NCBI GenBank assembly: GCA_049976245.1
Contig: JBMFIQ010000011.1
Coordinates: 4,909-68,908 of the forward strand
Reading direction: 5' to 3'
Source: Microbacter sp049976245
GTDB taxonomy: Bacteria > Bacteroidota > Bacteroidia > Bacteroidales > Paludibacteraceae
DNA length: 64,000 bases
Of this stretch, positions 52,188-61,868 are shown piece after piece. Made by a program: the position numbers and the translations under genes. Numbering within the stretch: position 1 is the stretch's first letter; each line of letters begins with the position of its first letter. The notes beneath the pieces are model-generated. The model was given only the letters and a program-made list of their open reading frames with translations. It searched no databases and was not told the origin of the DNA.

Positions 52188-53510
52188 ATGTCAACTGCCG
52201 AACCTATTGTTAATGTGGGCATCATCACTTCGCCTGCCCTATTTTTTGAATTTCACGGGGAGTTCATTTGTTCATCAAATCAAACCTTATATACCGGCAC
52301 TAAAAAAGCGGCATTTCACGAAGGGAAAATTGATTTTGAAGGAGAATTTTTTGACGAACTTTCCTTTAACCCAAAAGATGCAGCCACAGCTTTCATCCGA
52401 ATAAAAGATGTAGTAATTGGCATTCAGTTTCATTGGCAACGAACGGAAGATCAACAGTTTCAAGGCGGACTCAAGATTGTGACAGACGGTAAAAACTTAG
52501 TAGCCATCAATCAAATTGGCGTTGAGACTTATTTGAAAAGTGTCATTGCTTCCGAAATGAAAGCAACCAGTTCCATTGAATTGCTAAAAGCTCATGCCGT
52601 CATTTCACGCAGTTGGTTGTTGGCTCAAATGGAGAAATCGCACAGCATCAAAAAACAATCCATTCACTACAACCCCATTATTCAAACTGGAGACAGCCTG
52701 ATACGATGGTATGACCGCGAAGATCACACGCTGTTTGATGTCTGTGCCGATGATCATTGTCAGCGCTATCAGGGAATGATACGACAAAATCAGTTGGTGA
52801 GCGATGCTGTGGAAGCCACTGCGGGCGAAATATTGGAATATGACGGATTTATTTGCGATGCCCGCTTCTCAAAATCATGCGGCGGGGTGACCGAACTTTT
52901 TGAAAATTGTTGGGAGCCGGTGCCTCATCCTTATCTAACCACTTTAAGAGATGATGATTCCGATCAGACCATTCCCGATCTGACGGACGAAGAAAACGCT
53001 TCACAATGGATTCGCTCCAACCCACCAGCCTTTTGCAACACACACGATCCGGCCATTTTAAGTCAGGTACTTAACCAATACGATCAGGAAACCACCGATT
53101 TCTATCGATGGAAAATAACCTACACTCAAGAAGAACTTTCACAACTCATTGCCGAACGCACCGGCATCGATTTTGGGCAAGTCCTTGCACTTGAGCCGAT
53201 TGAGCGAGGTACATCAGGAAGAATTGTCCGATTGAAAATCGTCGGATCAAAAAGACAACTCATCATCGGGAAAGAATTGGAAATTCGAAAAGCGCTTTCC
53301 AAAACCCATCTCTACAGTTCTGCCTTTGTCGTGGACACGCATGACGTACGAGACGGAATACCTCAACGATTCGAAATCATCGGAGCAGGCTGGGGACACG
53401 GCGTCGGGCTGTGTCAGATTGGCGCTGCCGTGATGGGCGCCAAAGGGTATGATTATCAAGCCATCCTCAAGCACTATTTCAGAGAAGCTGCGATCGTAAA
53501 ACGGTATTAA
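52188..53510 (+). CDS. SpoIID/LytB domain protein
   Basis: The SpoIID domain is best known from a lytic transglycosylase acting on peptidoglycan stripped of stem peptides. The 440-residue product has the core VIASEMKATSSIELLKAHAVISRSW near residues 120-144, an ARFSKSCGG block near 225 and the C-terminal GAGWGHGVGLCQIGAAVMGA near 402-421, all typical of the domain. No signal peptide is visible with the chosen start, which is odd for a wall enzyme. The start at 52188 follows from the promoter position. It is 42 bp upstream of the TamL-like gene. The substrate in Gram-negative bacteria is uncertain. Confidence 0.87.
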   Translation: MSTAEPIVNVGIITSPALFFEFHGEFICSSNQTLYTGTKKAAFHEGKIDFEGEFFDELSFNPKDAATAFIRIKDVVIGIQFHWQRTEDQQFQGGLKIVTDGKNLVAINQIGVETYLKSVIASEMKATSSIELLKAHAVISRSWLLAQMEKSHSIKKQSIHYNPIIQTGDSLIRWYDREDHTLFDVCADDHCQRYQGMIRQNQLVSDAVEATAGEILEYDGFICDARFSKSCGGVTELFENCWEPVPHPYLTTLRDDDSDQTIPDLTDEENASQWIRSNPPAFCNTHDPAILSQVLNQYDQETTDFYRWKITYTQEELSQLIAERTGIDFGQVLALEPIERGTSGRIVRLKIVGSKRQLIIGKELEIRKALSKTHLYSSAFVVDTHDVRDGIPQRFEIIGAGWGHGVGLCQIGAAVMGAKGYDYQAILKHYFREAAIVKRY

Positions 53511-53552
53511 ACAACGCTTTACAACCTCTATATTCAATAAATTAAAGGCAAC

Positions 53553-55841
53553 ATGTCCATTCATTTCAAAAAAATTCTCTTTTTGTTTCTTGTCCTTATG
53601 TTGGCAGCATGCAGCAGCACGAAATATGTGCCCAAAGGAGATTATTTATTGAATGCCGTTCACATCAAAGTAAAATCAAAAAAAGTTACCTCAGAAACTT
53701 TATATCCGTTTCTTCAACAAACGCCCAACCAAAAGATATTCGGACTTTTCCGACTCCGATTGGGAATTTATGATCTCTCAGGACGTGACAGCTTGAAATG
53801 GATCAACCGATGGCTTCGGAGTGCCGGGGAAAAACCAGTGATTTATGATTCACTTGCCACCGCCTATTCCGCCCACGAAATAACCAAAGAATTGCACAAT
53901 GAAGGCTATCAAAATGCTCAAGTGGATGTGAATACCAAAAAGAAAAATAAAAAAATTAACCTCACTTACGATGTCATTTTAGGGAAACCATATTTAATCA
54001 GCCGATTCTCGGTCAATCCGTGGCTCGATTCACTACTTCAGTACAAGACACAGCGAAAGAATCGATTTGTTTTTTCCGTCAAGCCAGGGATGAATTTCAA
54101 CATCAACGATTTGGATCAACAACGCACCGATCTGGCAGAATACTTAAGAAATAACGGTTTTTACAACGTGCACCGCGAAGTTTTTCATTACATGGCCGAT
54201 ACTTCTTTTGCACAAAACAAAGCACAAGTGGAGTTAACCGTAAGCCCTGACTTGTTGCACAACGATACGTTGCTTCACAAAGTATTTGCTTACAAAAAGA
54301 TTGGAACGATCACCTACGAAACACTCATGCCCATTGCGCCCGGACAATCTGCTTCAAAACAGACGGATACGCTTTACAGTGAAGGCTACCGATTGATTTA
54401 TCAAAAAAGTCCGTTCATCAGACTGAAACCGCTCATTGCCAACACTTACCTTGAACCAAATCAATATTACAGCGAAAAAGAGATGCGTTCCACCTTTAGT
54501 GCATTGAATGCGCTACCTCCAGTCAAATATGTCAATTTACAATTTAACGAACAATCGGACAGCGTTTTGAATTGCCTTGTTCAAATCACGCCCGATAAAC
54601 TGCAATCCTTTACCAATGACATTGAAGGAACCAACTCGGGAGGCAATTTAGGGGCAGCGGATGAATTTTCCTATCAACACCGCAATTTATTCAAAGGCGG
54701 CGAACTCTTTCGTTTCCATGCGAGAGCCTCCTACGAATCGTTGGGAAGCCTTTCCAATATTTTTTCATACCATGCCACCGAATTGGCAAGCGACATTTCA
54801 CTCAAATTTCCAACCTTTTTGTTTCCTTTTCTCAGTCGACATTTCAAACAAAGCCTGCACGGGAATACCGCTTTTACCCTTGGATACAACTATCAGGTTC
54901 GTCCCGAATTTGTGCGCAACTTAGCCAATGCCAACATCAAATACAGTTGGAGTTTGTCAAAAAACACCACCTTTTCTTTCGACTTGATGGATCTGAGCTA
55001 CATCTATTTGCCCCGCATTGATTCGGCATTCAAAGCCCTCTATCTGACCAATGCTTCTCCTTTGCGATTCAGTTACGAAAATCAGATGATTCTGAAAACC
55101 GGATTTACCATGCAACATTTGGGACAGGGCATGAACAATTCACATCTAAGTTTTGTGAACTGGCGTGGAAGCGTTTCGGAAGCCGGCAATTTATTAGATG
55201 GCATGTTGCATCTTTTTCATGCGCCGGCAGGTTCTGACGGAGCTTATCGTCTGTTTCACATTCGATTTGCTCAATATGTCAAAGGAGAATACGATTTCAC
55301 CTACAATGAATACTTAAGTCCGCAAAACCGCTTGGTGTATCATTTTGCCGGCGGATTGGTTTGCCCTTTGGGCAATGCGGACGTAGTTCCTTTTGAAGAA
55401 AGATTTTATGCCGGCGGTGCCAATGGCGTACGCGGATGGTCATCGTACACCTTAGGACCAGGCGGATATCCTTATTCAAGCGGAGTCATCGATTTTGTCA
55501 ATCACACCGGCGACATCAAATTACAAGGAAATATTGAATATCGCTACAATCTTTTCTGGAAATTTGACGGAGCGCTATTTTTCGATGCCGGAAACATCTG
55601 GACCATCAGAAATTACAGCACTCAGCCCGACGGTACGTTTTATTTCTCCTCTTTTTACAAGCAAATTGCCATGAGTTACGGCATTGGCTTGCGACTCAAT
55701 CTCAATTATTTTGTTTTGCGTTTAGATTTGGGACATCAATTGTACAATCCTGCTTTCAGAGGAACTGATGCATGGATTCCTGCATTAAGGGATTTCTCGA
55801 AACGATCGGCACTCTTTTTTGCCATCGGGTATCCGTTCTGA
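53553..55841 (+). CDS. tamL: TamL-like lipoprotein of the BamA/TamA (Omp85) family
   Basis: Omp85 proteins insert barrels into the outer membrane or work with TamB in lipid transport. The 762-residue product begins with a signal peptide and a lipobox ending LAAC at cysteine 20, the feature separating Bacteroidota TamL from TamA. POTRA-like repeats cover about residues 30-330, and a 16-strand barrel from about 360 ends with an aromatic residue. FYAGGANGVRGW near 620 is the L6 loop motif (VRGF/VRGW). A tamB gene, usually nearby, is absent; SpoIID precedes and an AddB-like gene follows 13 bp later. Confidence 0.88.
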   Translation: MSIHFKKILFLFLVLMLAACSSTKYVPKGDYLLNAVHIKVKSKKVTSETLYPFLQQTPNQKIFGLFRLRLGIYDLSGRDSLKWINRWLRSAGEKPVIYDSLATAYSAHEITKELHNEGYQNAQVDVNTKKKNKKINLTYDVILGKPYLISRFSVNPWLDSLLQYKTQRKNRFVFSVKPGMNFNINDLDQQRTDLAEYLRNNGFYNVHREVFHYMADTSFAQNKAQVELTVSPDLLHNDTLLHKVFAYKKIGTITYETLMPIAPGQSASKQTDTLYSEGYRLIYQKSPFIRLKPLIANTYLEPNQYYSEKEMRSTFSALNALPPVKYVNLQFNEQSDSVLNCLVQITPDKLQSFTNDIEGTNSGGNLGAADEFSYQHRNLFKGGELFRFHARASYESLGSLSNIFSYHATELASDISLKFPTFLFPFLSRHFKQSLHGNTAFTLGYNYQVRPEFVRNLANANIKYSWSLSKNTTFSFDLMDLSYIYLPRIDSAFKALYLTNASPLRFSYENQMILKTGFTMQHLGQGMNNSHLSFVNWRGSVSEAGNLLDGMLHLFHAPAGSDGAYRLFHIRFAQYVKGEYDFTYNEYLSPQNRLVYHFAGGLVCPLGNADVVPFEERFYAGGANGVRGWSSYTLGPGGYPYSSGVIDFVNHTGDIKLQGNIEYRYNLFWKFDGALFFDAGNIWTIRNYSTQPDGTFYFSSFYKQIAMSYGIGLRLNLNYFVLRLDLGHQLYNPAFRGTDAWIPALRDFSKRSALFFAIGYPF

Positions 55842-55854
55842 TCCGTTAAACGAT

Positions 55855-58758
55855 ATGACGACCTTCTTAGAAAAAATAGCATCAATTTACCTTGCTCATC
55901 ATGTCAACGATCTTCAGGAGATGATCTTTGTGTTTCCAAATCGGCGTGCCGGCCTCTTTTTTCGTCATTATTTAACGCAACAAATTCAACAACCCATTTT
56001 TGCGCCACAAACCATCCCCATTAGCGATCTCTTCTCTGAACTTTCCTCGCTTCAAACGCTGGATCGATTGGGATTGCTTTTTCTGCTTTATTCGCTCTAT
56101 AATCAAATCAGCGGGAAAAAGGAATCCTTTGATCATTTTGCTTACTGGGGTGAAATGCTGATCAACGATTTCGACGATGTGGATAAATACTTGATCGATG
56201 CCCGACAACTTTTTTTTAACGTCAAAGAGCTTAAAGAGATCGACACACGCTTTGATTACCTTTCTCCCAATCAGATTGAAGCCATCAAACGATTCTGGTC
56301 AACGTTTGAACCGTCCAATGAAAGCTCCAAACAAAAAGATTTTAGAGTGACATGGGAACTTCTTTACCCACTTTATGAAGCATTCAAAAAAGCATTGAGC
56401 CATCAACAGGAAGGCTATCAGGGAATGATTTTCAGAGACGTGGCCGAAAAGATCAACAACGGCATCGCATTATCAATCAGCGCAAAACGATTTGTCTTTG
56501 TCGGGTTTAACGCACTGACGCCAGCCGAAAAGGTACTCTTTCGTCATTTGAAAGCACAAAACATAGCCGACTTTTATTGGGATGACAACATCTCCGAATT
56601 GCAGGATCCGGTGAATCGGGGAAGCGCTTTTATTCATGAAAATCGATTAGAATTTCCTTCTTTGTACGAGCCGGAAAAAGATTTGCACGTGGAACGCACC
56701 ATTTCGTTAATCAAAATACCGTCGGCCGTCGGACAAGCAAAATACACTGCGCATTTGCTCCGTAAACTCTCATCGGAGAAGCCTGCTTCAGCAACAGCTG
56801 ATGAATGGATTAAAACCGTGGTATTGCTGGCCGACGAGCAACTTTTAATGCCCGTCATCCATTCACTGCCCGAAACCATTCGTCGTGTGAACATCACCAT
56901 GGGCTATCCTGTTTCTATCTCTTCAGCAGCGCTTTTTGTAAATCAACTGATTCAATTGCAGCGAAACGTCAAAAAGAAAGACCAAGAAGTGATGTTCTAT
57001 CACCGCCAGGTGCAAGAACTGTTGCATCATTCATACATTCTTTATCTGATGCCGGATGAAGCCAAGCAACTTACACACAACATTACGCTTTATAACAAAG
57101 TGTTTGTCCCCAAAGAAGATTTGACAATCAATGAATTGTTTTCTGCCATCTTTGTTCCGTGCGAAACCGCCACCGAAATATTATCTTATCTGGTTTCGGT
57201 CATCAGCTTGCTGCTTCAACAACTCCAGGCGGTCAACGAAGAGGATACGACCCATCAAATTGGGCAGGAATTGCTTTTTAGCCTTTACAAAATGCTCAAC
57301 AGAGCCAATGCTTTGTTCAAAAAATATCCCGTAGAAATGGAACCCGACACCCTGCATCGACTCATTAAGCAGCTCATGGACGGACTGATTTTGCCTTTCG
57401 AAGGCGAACCCCTGTCAGGTCTTCAACTGATGGGTTTGTTGGAAACTCGGTCGCTTGATTTTGAACGAGTCATTATTTTATCTTTCAACGAAGGCGTTTT
57501 CCCCAAAAAACAGGCTACACAATCCTTCATCCCTTACAATTTGCGCAAAGGATTTGGCCTGCCTACGGGCGAGCATCAGGATGCCGTGTATGCTTATCAC
57601 TTTTATCGACTGCTGCATCGTGCCAAAGAGGTTCATTTATTGTATGACACCCGTTCAAACGGCATTCAATCAGGCGAAGTCAGTCGATATGTCTATCAAC
57701 TTCGGTATCATTATCAAATTCCTTTGGAGGAAATTAGCGCTTCGTTCCCCGTCATCTTCAACAACAGCGTCCCCATCGAAGTCAAAAAGACAGCATCCGT
57801 TGCAGCCAAACTGCAACCATTTTTACAACCCGATAGCAATAAGGCCCTTTCGGCAAGTGCCATCAATCAATATCTCGATTGCCCACTTCGTTTCTATCTG
57901 ACAACCATCGAAGCATTAAAAGAAGAGACAGAAGTGGACGAATCCATTGAAGCCAACACCTTCGGATCCCTTTTTCACGAGGCCATTCAACGAATCTATC
58001 AACCTTTGATCGGGAAATCCTTATCCGAACAACTGCTCGATGAGTTGAAACAAACCGACCACTTGGATGAAGTCATTGCTTTGGTGTACACCCGAACCTA
58101 TTTGAAAAAAGAAAACGGACTAATCATTCCCGAAGGACAACATGCCATTTTGATGAATGTCATTCGACAATACCTGATTCAACTCATCAATTGGGACAAA
58201 AAGCAGGTGCCTTTTACGCTCATTGGAACGGAAAAGCAGTTTCGACTTTCTTTCCCTATCCGTAAAGGCACACAACAGGTGAATCTGAAAGGAATTATTG
58301 ACCGAATGGATCAAAAAGATAAACAAGTTAGAATTTTTGACTACAAAACCGGCAAAGAAGAGCTTTCATTCAATGCCGTTGAACAGCTCTTTCATGTTGA
58401 TCCCGGCAAAAAAAGAGCCAAAGCCGTATTTCAACTTTTCTTTTATTCGTTACTTTACGCCAACCATCAATCCAATGATCACATCGAACCGGGGATTATC
58501 CTGTTGCAAAACATTTTCAAACCGGACTTCAACACGCAAATCCTTTTCAAAAACGGCACAAAAAAAGAACCGATGGTTGACTTCTCAACTTGGAAACAAC
58601 CGTTTACGGATCAACTGACGGCATTGCTGGAAGAGATTTTTGATCCTGACATTCCTTTTCGGCAAACCGATGACCCAAAACATTGTACCTACTGCCCGTT
58701 TATCAATCTTTGTAAACGAGCACCCGACATCATCGACAATGAGAACGAAAATACTTGA
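55855..58758 (+). CDS. AddB-like PD-(D/E)XK nuclease of a recombinational repair complex
   Basis: AddAB resects double-strand breaks before RecA loading. The 967-residue product has an inactive helicase-like N-terminal region (MIFVFPNRRAGLFFRHYL near 21-38, where AddB has a degenerate Walker motif). The C-terminal nuclease domain has SASAINQYLDCPLRFYLT near 670-687, IIDRMDQKDKQVRIFDYKTGK near 815-835 (catalytic D and DYKTG lysine) and CTYCPFINLC near 943-952. The four cysteines match the iron-sulfur staple of AddB. The ATG at 55855 is chosen. Its helicase partner AddA is not adjacent, which is unusual because the two are commonly neighbours. Confidence 0.86.
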   Translation: MTTFLEKIASIYLAHHVNDLQEMIFVFPNRRAGLFFRHYLTQQIQQPIFAPQTIPISDLFSELSSLQTLDRLGLLFLLYSLYNQISGKKESFDHFAYWGEMLINDFDDVDKYLIDARQLFFNVKELKEIDTRFDYLSPNQIEAIKRFWSTFEPSNESSKQKDFRVTWELLYPLYEAFKKALSHQQEGYQGMIFRDVAEKINNGIALSISAKRFVFVGFNALTPAEKVLFRHLKAQNIADFYWDDNISELQDPVNRGSAFIHENRLEFPSLYEPEKDLHVERTISLIKIPSAVGQAKYTAHLLRKLSSEKPASATADEWIKTVVLLADEQLLMPVIHSLPETIRRVNITMGYPVSISSAALFVNQLIQLQRNVKKKDQEVMFYHRQVQELLHHSYILYLMPDEAKQLTHNITLYNKVFVPKEDLTINELFSAIFVPCETATEILSYLVSVISLLLQQLQAVNEEDTTHQIGQELLFSLYKMLNRANALFKKYPVEMEPDTLHRLIKQLMDGLILPFEGEPLSGLQLMGLLETRSLDFERVIILSFNEGVFPKKQATQSFIPYNLRKGFGLPTGEHQDAVYAYHFYRLLHRAKEVHLLYDTRSNGIQSGEVSRYVYQLRYHYQIPLEEISASFPVIFNNSVPIEVKKTASVAAKLQPFLQPDSNKALSASAINQYLDCPLRFYLTTIEALKEETEVDESIEANTFGSLFHEAIQRIYQPLIGKSLSEQLLDELKQTDHLDEVIALVYTRTYLKKENGLIIPEGQHAILMNVIRQYLIQLINWDKKQVPFTLIGTEKQFRLSFPIRKGTQQVNLKGIIDRMDQKDKQVRIFDYKTGKEELSFNAVEQLFHVDPGKKRAKAVFQLFFYSLLYANHQSNDHIEPGIILLQNIFKPDFNTQILFKNGTKKEPMVDFSTWKQPFTDQLTALLEEIFDPDIPFRQTDDPKHCTYCPFINLCKRAPDIIDNENENT

Positions 58759-58860
58759 CTCAACAGTCAAAGTCACTTTAATTCAACCAAAATAGATCAA
58801 TACCAAAATCGGTTTCGGACGGGATAAAATGAATAAACCGCTAAATATCAATATAAACGT

Positions 58861-58922
58861 ATGAAACGAGCATGAACATTGAGATTCACCAAAAAAGATG
58901 AAAATCTGACATGTGAGTCAAT
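58861..58922 (+). repeat. Dispersed inverted-repeat leader element, copy 6 (before hydroxyacid dehydrogenase)
   Basis: Starts TGAAACGAGCATGA, identical in 14 bases to copy 3, with an inner stem AGATT/AATCT. The right arm (TGTGAGTC) is more decayed. The leader then continues to TTTACGTATGAAA, whose ATG (58951) starts the dehydrogenase gene, as in copies 1-3. Confidence 0.6.
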
Positions 58923-58950
58923 ACAACATTTAAAAATCAACTATTTACGT

Positions 58951-59844
58951 ATGAAAATTGGATGGATTGGGTTAGGAAACATGGGGATTCCCATGTCACA
59001 GCGTTTGTTGGACGCAGGATTTGACGTCACTTTGTACAACCGTACGGCAGAAAAGTTGGAGTCATTCCGATCAAAAGGAGTCAAAACAGTTTCGACCCCG
59101 AAAGCATTAATCAAAACGGTCGATGTGGTTTTCATCATGGTTTCCGATGACCATGCCCTTCGTGAAGTGTGTTATGGCGAGAACGGATTGTTGCAGGATT
59201 CGTTAAATGACAAAATCATGGTCAACATGAGCACCGTTTCTCCGGCAATCAGCCGCGAAATAGCGAAAACCTGTCATGAAAAAAGCGGCGCATATCTCGA
59301 TGCGCCTGTTTCGGGAAGTGTAAAACCAGCTCAAGAAGGGACTTTAGTGATCATGGTAGGCGGAGAAGTTGCCGTATTTGAAAAAGTCAAACCACTGCTT
59401 GCTCATTTAGGTCGTTTGTCGGTTTATGTGGGAGAAGCAGGCATGGGCAACACCGCCAAATTAGCCGCCAATCTCTTTTTGGGAATCATCACACAAGGAC
59501 TGGCAGAAGCGACTTTATTTGCATTGCAGCACGGCATCCGAATGGAAGATTTGTTCGAAATATTCAACCACGCAGCCATTGCAAGCCCCTACATCAAAAT
59601 GAAAAGTGAAGCGCTCGAACAAAACCAATTCAACGCCGCTTTTGCACTACGTCATTTAGCGAAGGACTTGCGACTTGCCAAAGAAGAAGGTATGAATTTA
59701 CCACTTGGACGTGTTGCTTATGAAACTTATCAACAGGCTTTGCAAACAACGTTGGCTGATTTGGATTCCATTGCCGTATATCAATTTCTGAATCAGGTCA
59801 ATCAAGATGCGACGTCAAACAATGCCGATCAACAAGGAAACTAA
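58951..59844 (+). CDS. NAD(P)-dependent beta-hydroxyacid dehydrogenase (3-hydroxyisobutyrate dehydrogenase family)
   Basis: The family includes 3-hydroxyisobutyrate dehydrogenase, tartronate semialdehyde reductase and glyoxylate/succinic semialdehyde reductases. The 297-residue product has the Rossmann motif GLGNMGIPM near residues 7-15, DAPVSGSVKPAQEGTL near 118-133 and GNTAKLAANL near 167-176 with the catalytic lysine. The ATG at 58951 gives MKIGWIGLGNMG. A longer reading would translate the repeat element. It ends at a clear terminator. The physiological substrate is undetermined. Confidence 0.92.
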   Translation: MKIGWIGLGNMGIPMSQRLLDAGFDVTLYNRTAEKLESFRSKGVKTVSTPKALIKTVDVVFIMVSDDHALREVCYGENGLLQDSLNDKIMVNMSTVSPAISREIAKTCHEKSGAYLDAPVSGSVKPAQEGTLVIMVGGEVAVFEKVKPLLAHLGRLSVYVGEAGMGNTAKLAANLFLGIITQGLAEATLFALQHGIRMEDLFEIFNHAAIASPYIKMKSEALEQNQFNAAFALRHLAKDLRLAKEEGMNLPLGRVAYETYQQALQTTLADLDSIAVYQFLNQVNQDATSNNADQQGN

Positions 59845-59873
59845 CCATGCAAAGTTGCAAAACAATTGATAAT

Positions 59874-59905
59874 AAAAGAGCGCCTTTTTCAAAGCGCTCT
59901 TTTAT
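59874..59905. terminator. Bidirectional terminator between the dehydrogenase and punA
   Basis: AAAAGAGCGC and GCGCTCTTTT form a 10-bp stem with a 10-nt loop. A T-run on both strands lets it serve both convergent genes. Confidence 0.92.
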
Positions 59906-59923
59906 TTTCGATTGAACCATTCA

Positions 59924-60736
59924 TTACAGCCCGTTGATGATTTCTTTGATGATCAACGTCATATAAGGTTGTACCTGATTGGCAATGTGTTGAACTTCTT
60001 CGTGAGTCACTTCAACAATTTTGCCCGGAATTCCCAAATCAGTAATGATGGAAATGGCAAAACAACGCATGTTCATGTGTCTTGCTACAATGATTTCGGG
60101 AACGGTGGACATCCCAACAGCATCGCCTCCAATGACACGGAAGAAATAATATTCGGCAGGCGTTTCAAAAGTTGGCCCTTGTGTGCCGACATACACTCCT
60201 TTTTGAAGTTTAATTTTATGTTTTGCGGCAATTTCAAAAGCCTTTTTGGTAAACTCTTTGTCGTAAGGAGCGCTCATGTCAGGGAAACGAGGCCCTAACT
60301 CTTCATAATTTTTCCCTCTCAACGGATGTTCCGGAAACAGGTTGATGTGATCGGTCAACACCATCAGATCGCCAATTTCGAATGTTGGATTCATACCGCC
60401 GGCAGCATTCGAAACAAACAATGATTTGATGCCGAAGGCATGCATCACACGAACCGGAAATGTTACTTTTTGCATGTCGTATCCCTCATAAAAATGAAAA
60501 CGACCCTGCATGGCCATCACTTCTTTATCGCCCAATTTCCCGAAAATTAGTTTCCCGCTGTGTCCTTCTACGGTGGAAATTGGAAAATTAGGAATGTCGG
60601 CATACGGAATTTCTTCCCTGTCCGTAATTTGTGTAGCCAAATTTCCCAGTCCGGTACCTAAAATAATACCCACTTTTGGTCTTTTTGTCGTTTTGGACAA
60701 TAAAAATGCTGATGTTTCATTGATTTTTGCTAACAT
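59924..60736 (-). CDS. punA: Purine nucleoside phosphorylase (trimeric PNP-I type)
   Basis: PNP cleaves (deoxy)inosine and guanosine with phosphate. The 270-residue product shows the family features IILGTGLGNLA near residues 24-34, the phosphate-binding EGHSGKL, GRFHFYEGY near 78-86, the base-site VSNAAGGMNP near 108-117 and TQGPTFETPAEY near 184-195. The length suits the trimeric high-molecular-weight class, not the hexameric DeoD class. The gene overlaps the 3' end of lpxK by 20 bp, so it is read from the same transcript. Confidence 0.95.
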   Translation of the reverse strand: MLAKINETSAFLLSKTTKRPKVGIILGTGLGNLATQITDREEIPYADIPNFPISTVEGHSGKLIFGKLGDKEVMAMQGRFHFYEGYDMQKVTFPVRVMHAFGIKSLFVSNAAGGMNPTFEIGDLMVLTDHINLFPEHPLRGKNYEELGPRFPDMSAPYDKEFTKKAFEIAAKHKIKLQKGVYVGTQGPTFETPAEYYFFRVIGGDAVGMSTVPEIIVARHMNMRCFAISIITDLGIPGKIVEVTHEEVQHIANQVQPYMTLIIKEIINGL

Positions 60737-61796
60737 AACTTAAAATTTGATGATTAAATTGATATTGATTTTTAATAAACTCCACACGAACCGGTAAAAC
60801 AAAAAGATGCGGTTTCAACGCTTCAGGCACCAACGGATCGTCCTTCATTCTGGCAGCATCTTTTTCAGTCACCAACACACATTTTTCTCCCTGCATAGCC
60901 GCAAATTCCGATGCCATCCTTGCATAATCGTCGCCCTTAAATCGATAATGATCGGAAAAGAACATCGACTTTGTAGTGCTCGAAATGGATGCCACATACC
61001 TCGCCAAGGGCGTAGGATTCGCAATTCCCGAAACTATCAATATTTTTTTCTTGGCCATCATCTCATCGGTCAGTAGCGATGCGGTTGCCCTCTCCTCAAA
61101 CAACGCATAGGGAAATGAATAACGATAAAAAGTAAAATATATTGTTTGAAACGGCAAAGGATCTAATTTTTTTAGTGTCAATTTGTAATCAACCGGTTGC
61201 ATGGTTTGCGGACACTTGGTCACCACAATGATGTCGGCACGATACTTATTATTGGCCGGTTCCCTCAAATTTCCGTATGGCAGAAGCGAATCTTCGGTAA
61301 ACAAGTTGGAATAATTGGTTAAAAGAATGGATGCTTTGGGTTTCACATAGCGATGTTGAAAAGCATCATCTAGCAAAATCACCTGCAAGTCAGGTTTCAA
61401 TTCAAGCAATTTGCGAATGCCCCGACGTCGGTTTGCATCAACGGCAATGGTACAATGCGGCAATTTTCGGAACATTTGATACGGTTCATCCCCTAACGAA
61501 ACCGCTGAAGCATTCTTCTCATCAGCCAAAAGGAATCCCTTGGATTTACGCTTGTACCCTCTGCTCAAAACAGCAACCCGATAATGAGGCGATAACAAAT
61601 TGGCAATGTATTCGGTATGTGGTGTTTTCCCTGTACCTCCCACACTCATATTCCCAATGGAAATGATTGGGATGGGAAAGGATTCTTCGGGCAAAAGATG
61701 AAAATCGAACAAAAAATTACGCACAAACACCCCAAACCCATACATCCATGACAACGGGTATAAAAAAAGTTTTAACCAGGGTGAATTTCGTTTCAT
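60717..61796 (-). CDS. lpxK: Tetraacyldisaccharide 4'-kinase LpxK
   Basis: LpxK phosphorylates the 4' position of the lipid A disaccharide at the inner membrane. The 359-residue product has one N-terminal membrane anchor (about 8-28), the P-loop GNMSVGGTGKTPH near residues 48-60, the catalytic LLDDAFQHRYVK near 140-151 and a conserved VSGIANPTPL near 254. The order sppA-lpxK-punA is the one I expect in Bacteroidales. Repeat copy 4 lies in its leader, about 70 bp upstream of the ATG. Confidence 0.95.
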   Translation of the reverse strand: MKRNSPWLKLFLYPLSWMYGFGVFVRNFLFDFHLLPEESFPIPIISIGNMSVGGTGKTPHTEYIANLLSPHYRVAVLSRGYKRKSKGFLLADEKNASAVSLGDEPYQMFRKLPHCTIAVDANRRRGIRKLLELKPDLQVILLDDAFQHRYVKPKASILLTNYSNLFTEDSLLPYGNLREPANNKYRADIIVVTKCPQTMQPVDYKLTLKKLDPLPFQTIYFTFYRYSFPYALFEERATASLLTDEMMAKKKILIVSGIANPTPLARYVASISSTTKSMFFSDHYRFKGDDYARMASEFAAMQGEKCVLVTEKDAARMKDDPLVPEALKPHLFVLPVRVEFIKNQYQFNHQILSYVSKNQ

Positions 61797-61868
61797 CTGT
61801 TTGTCAATTTATTGCTAATATGCTTAATGGTTTTTCAAGAGATGATGAAAGCATTTTCTCATCAACAA

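Noticed and set aside
58831..58870. Second CGTATGAAA in front of repeat copy 6, suggesting a tandem element
   Set aside because: Only about ten bases agree, and no left arm or inner stem is found upstream, so it is more likely coincidence.
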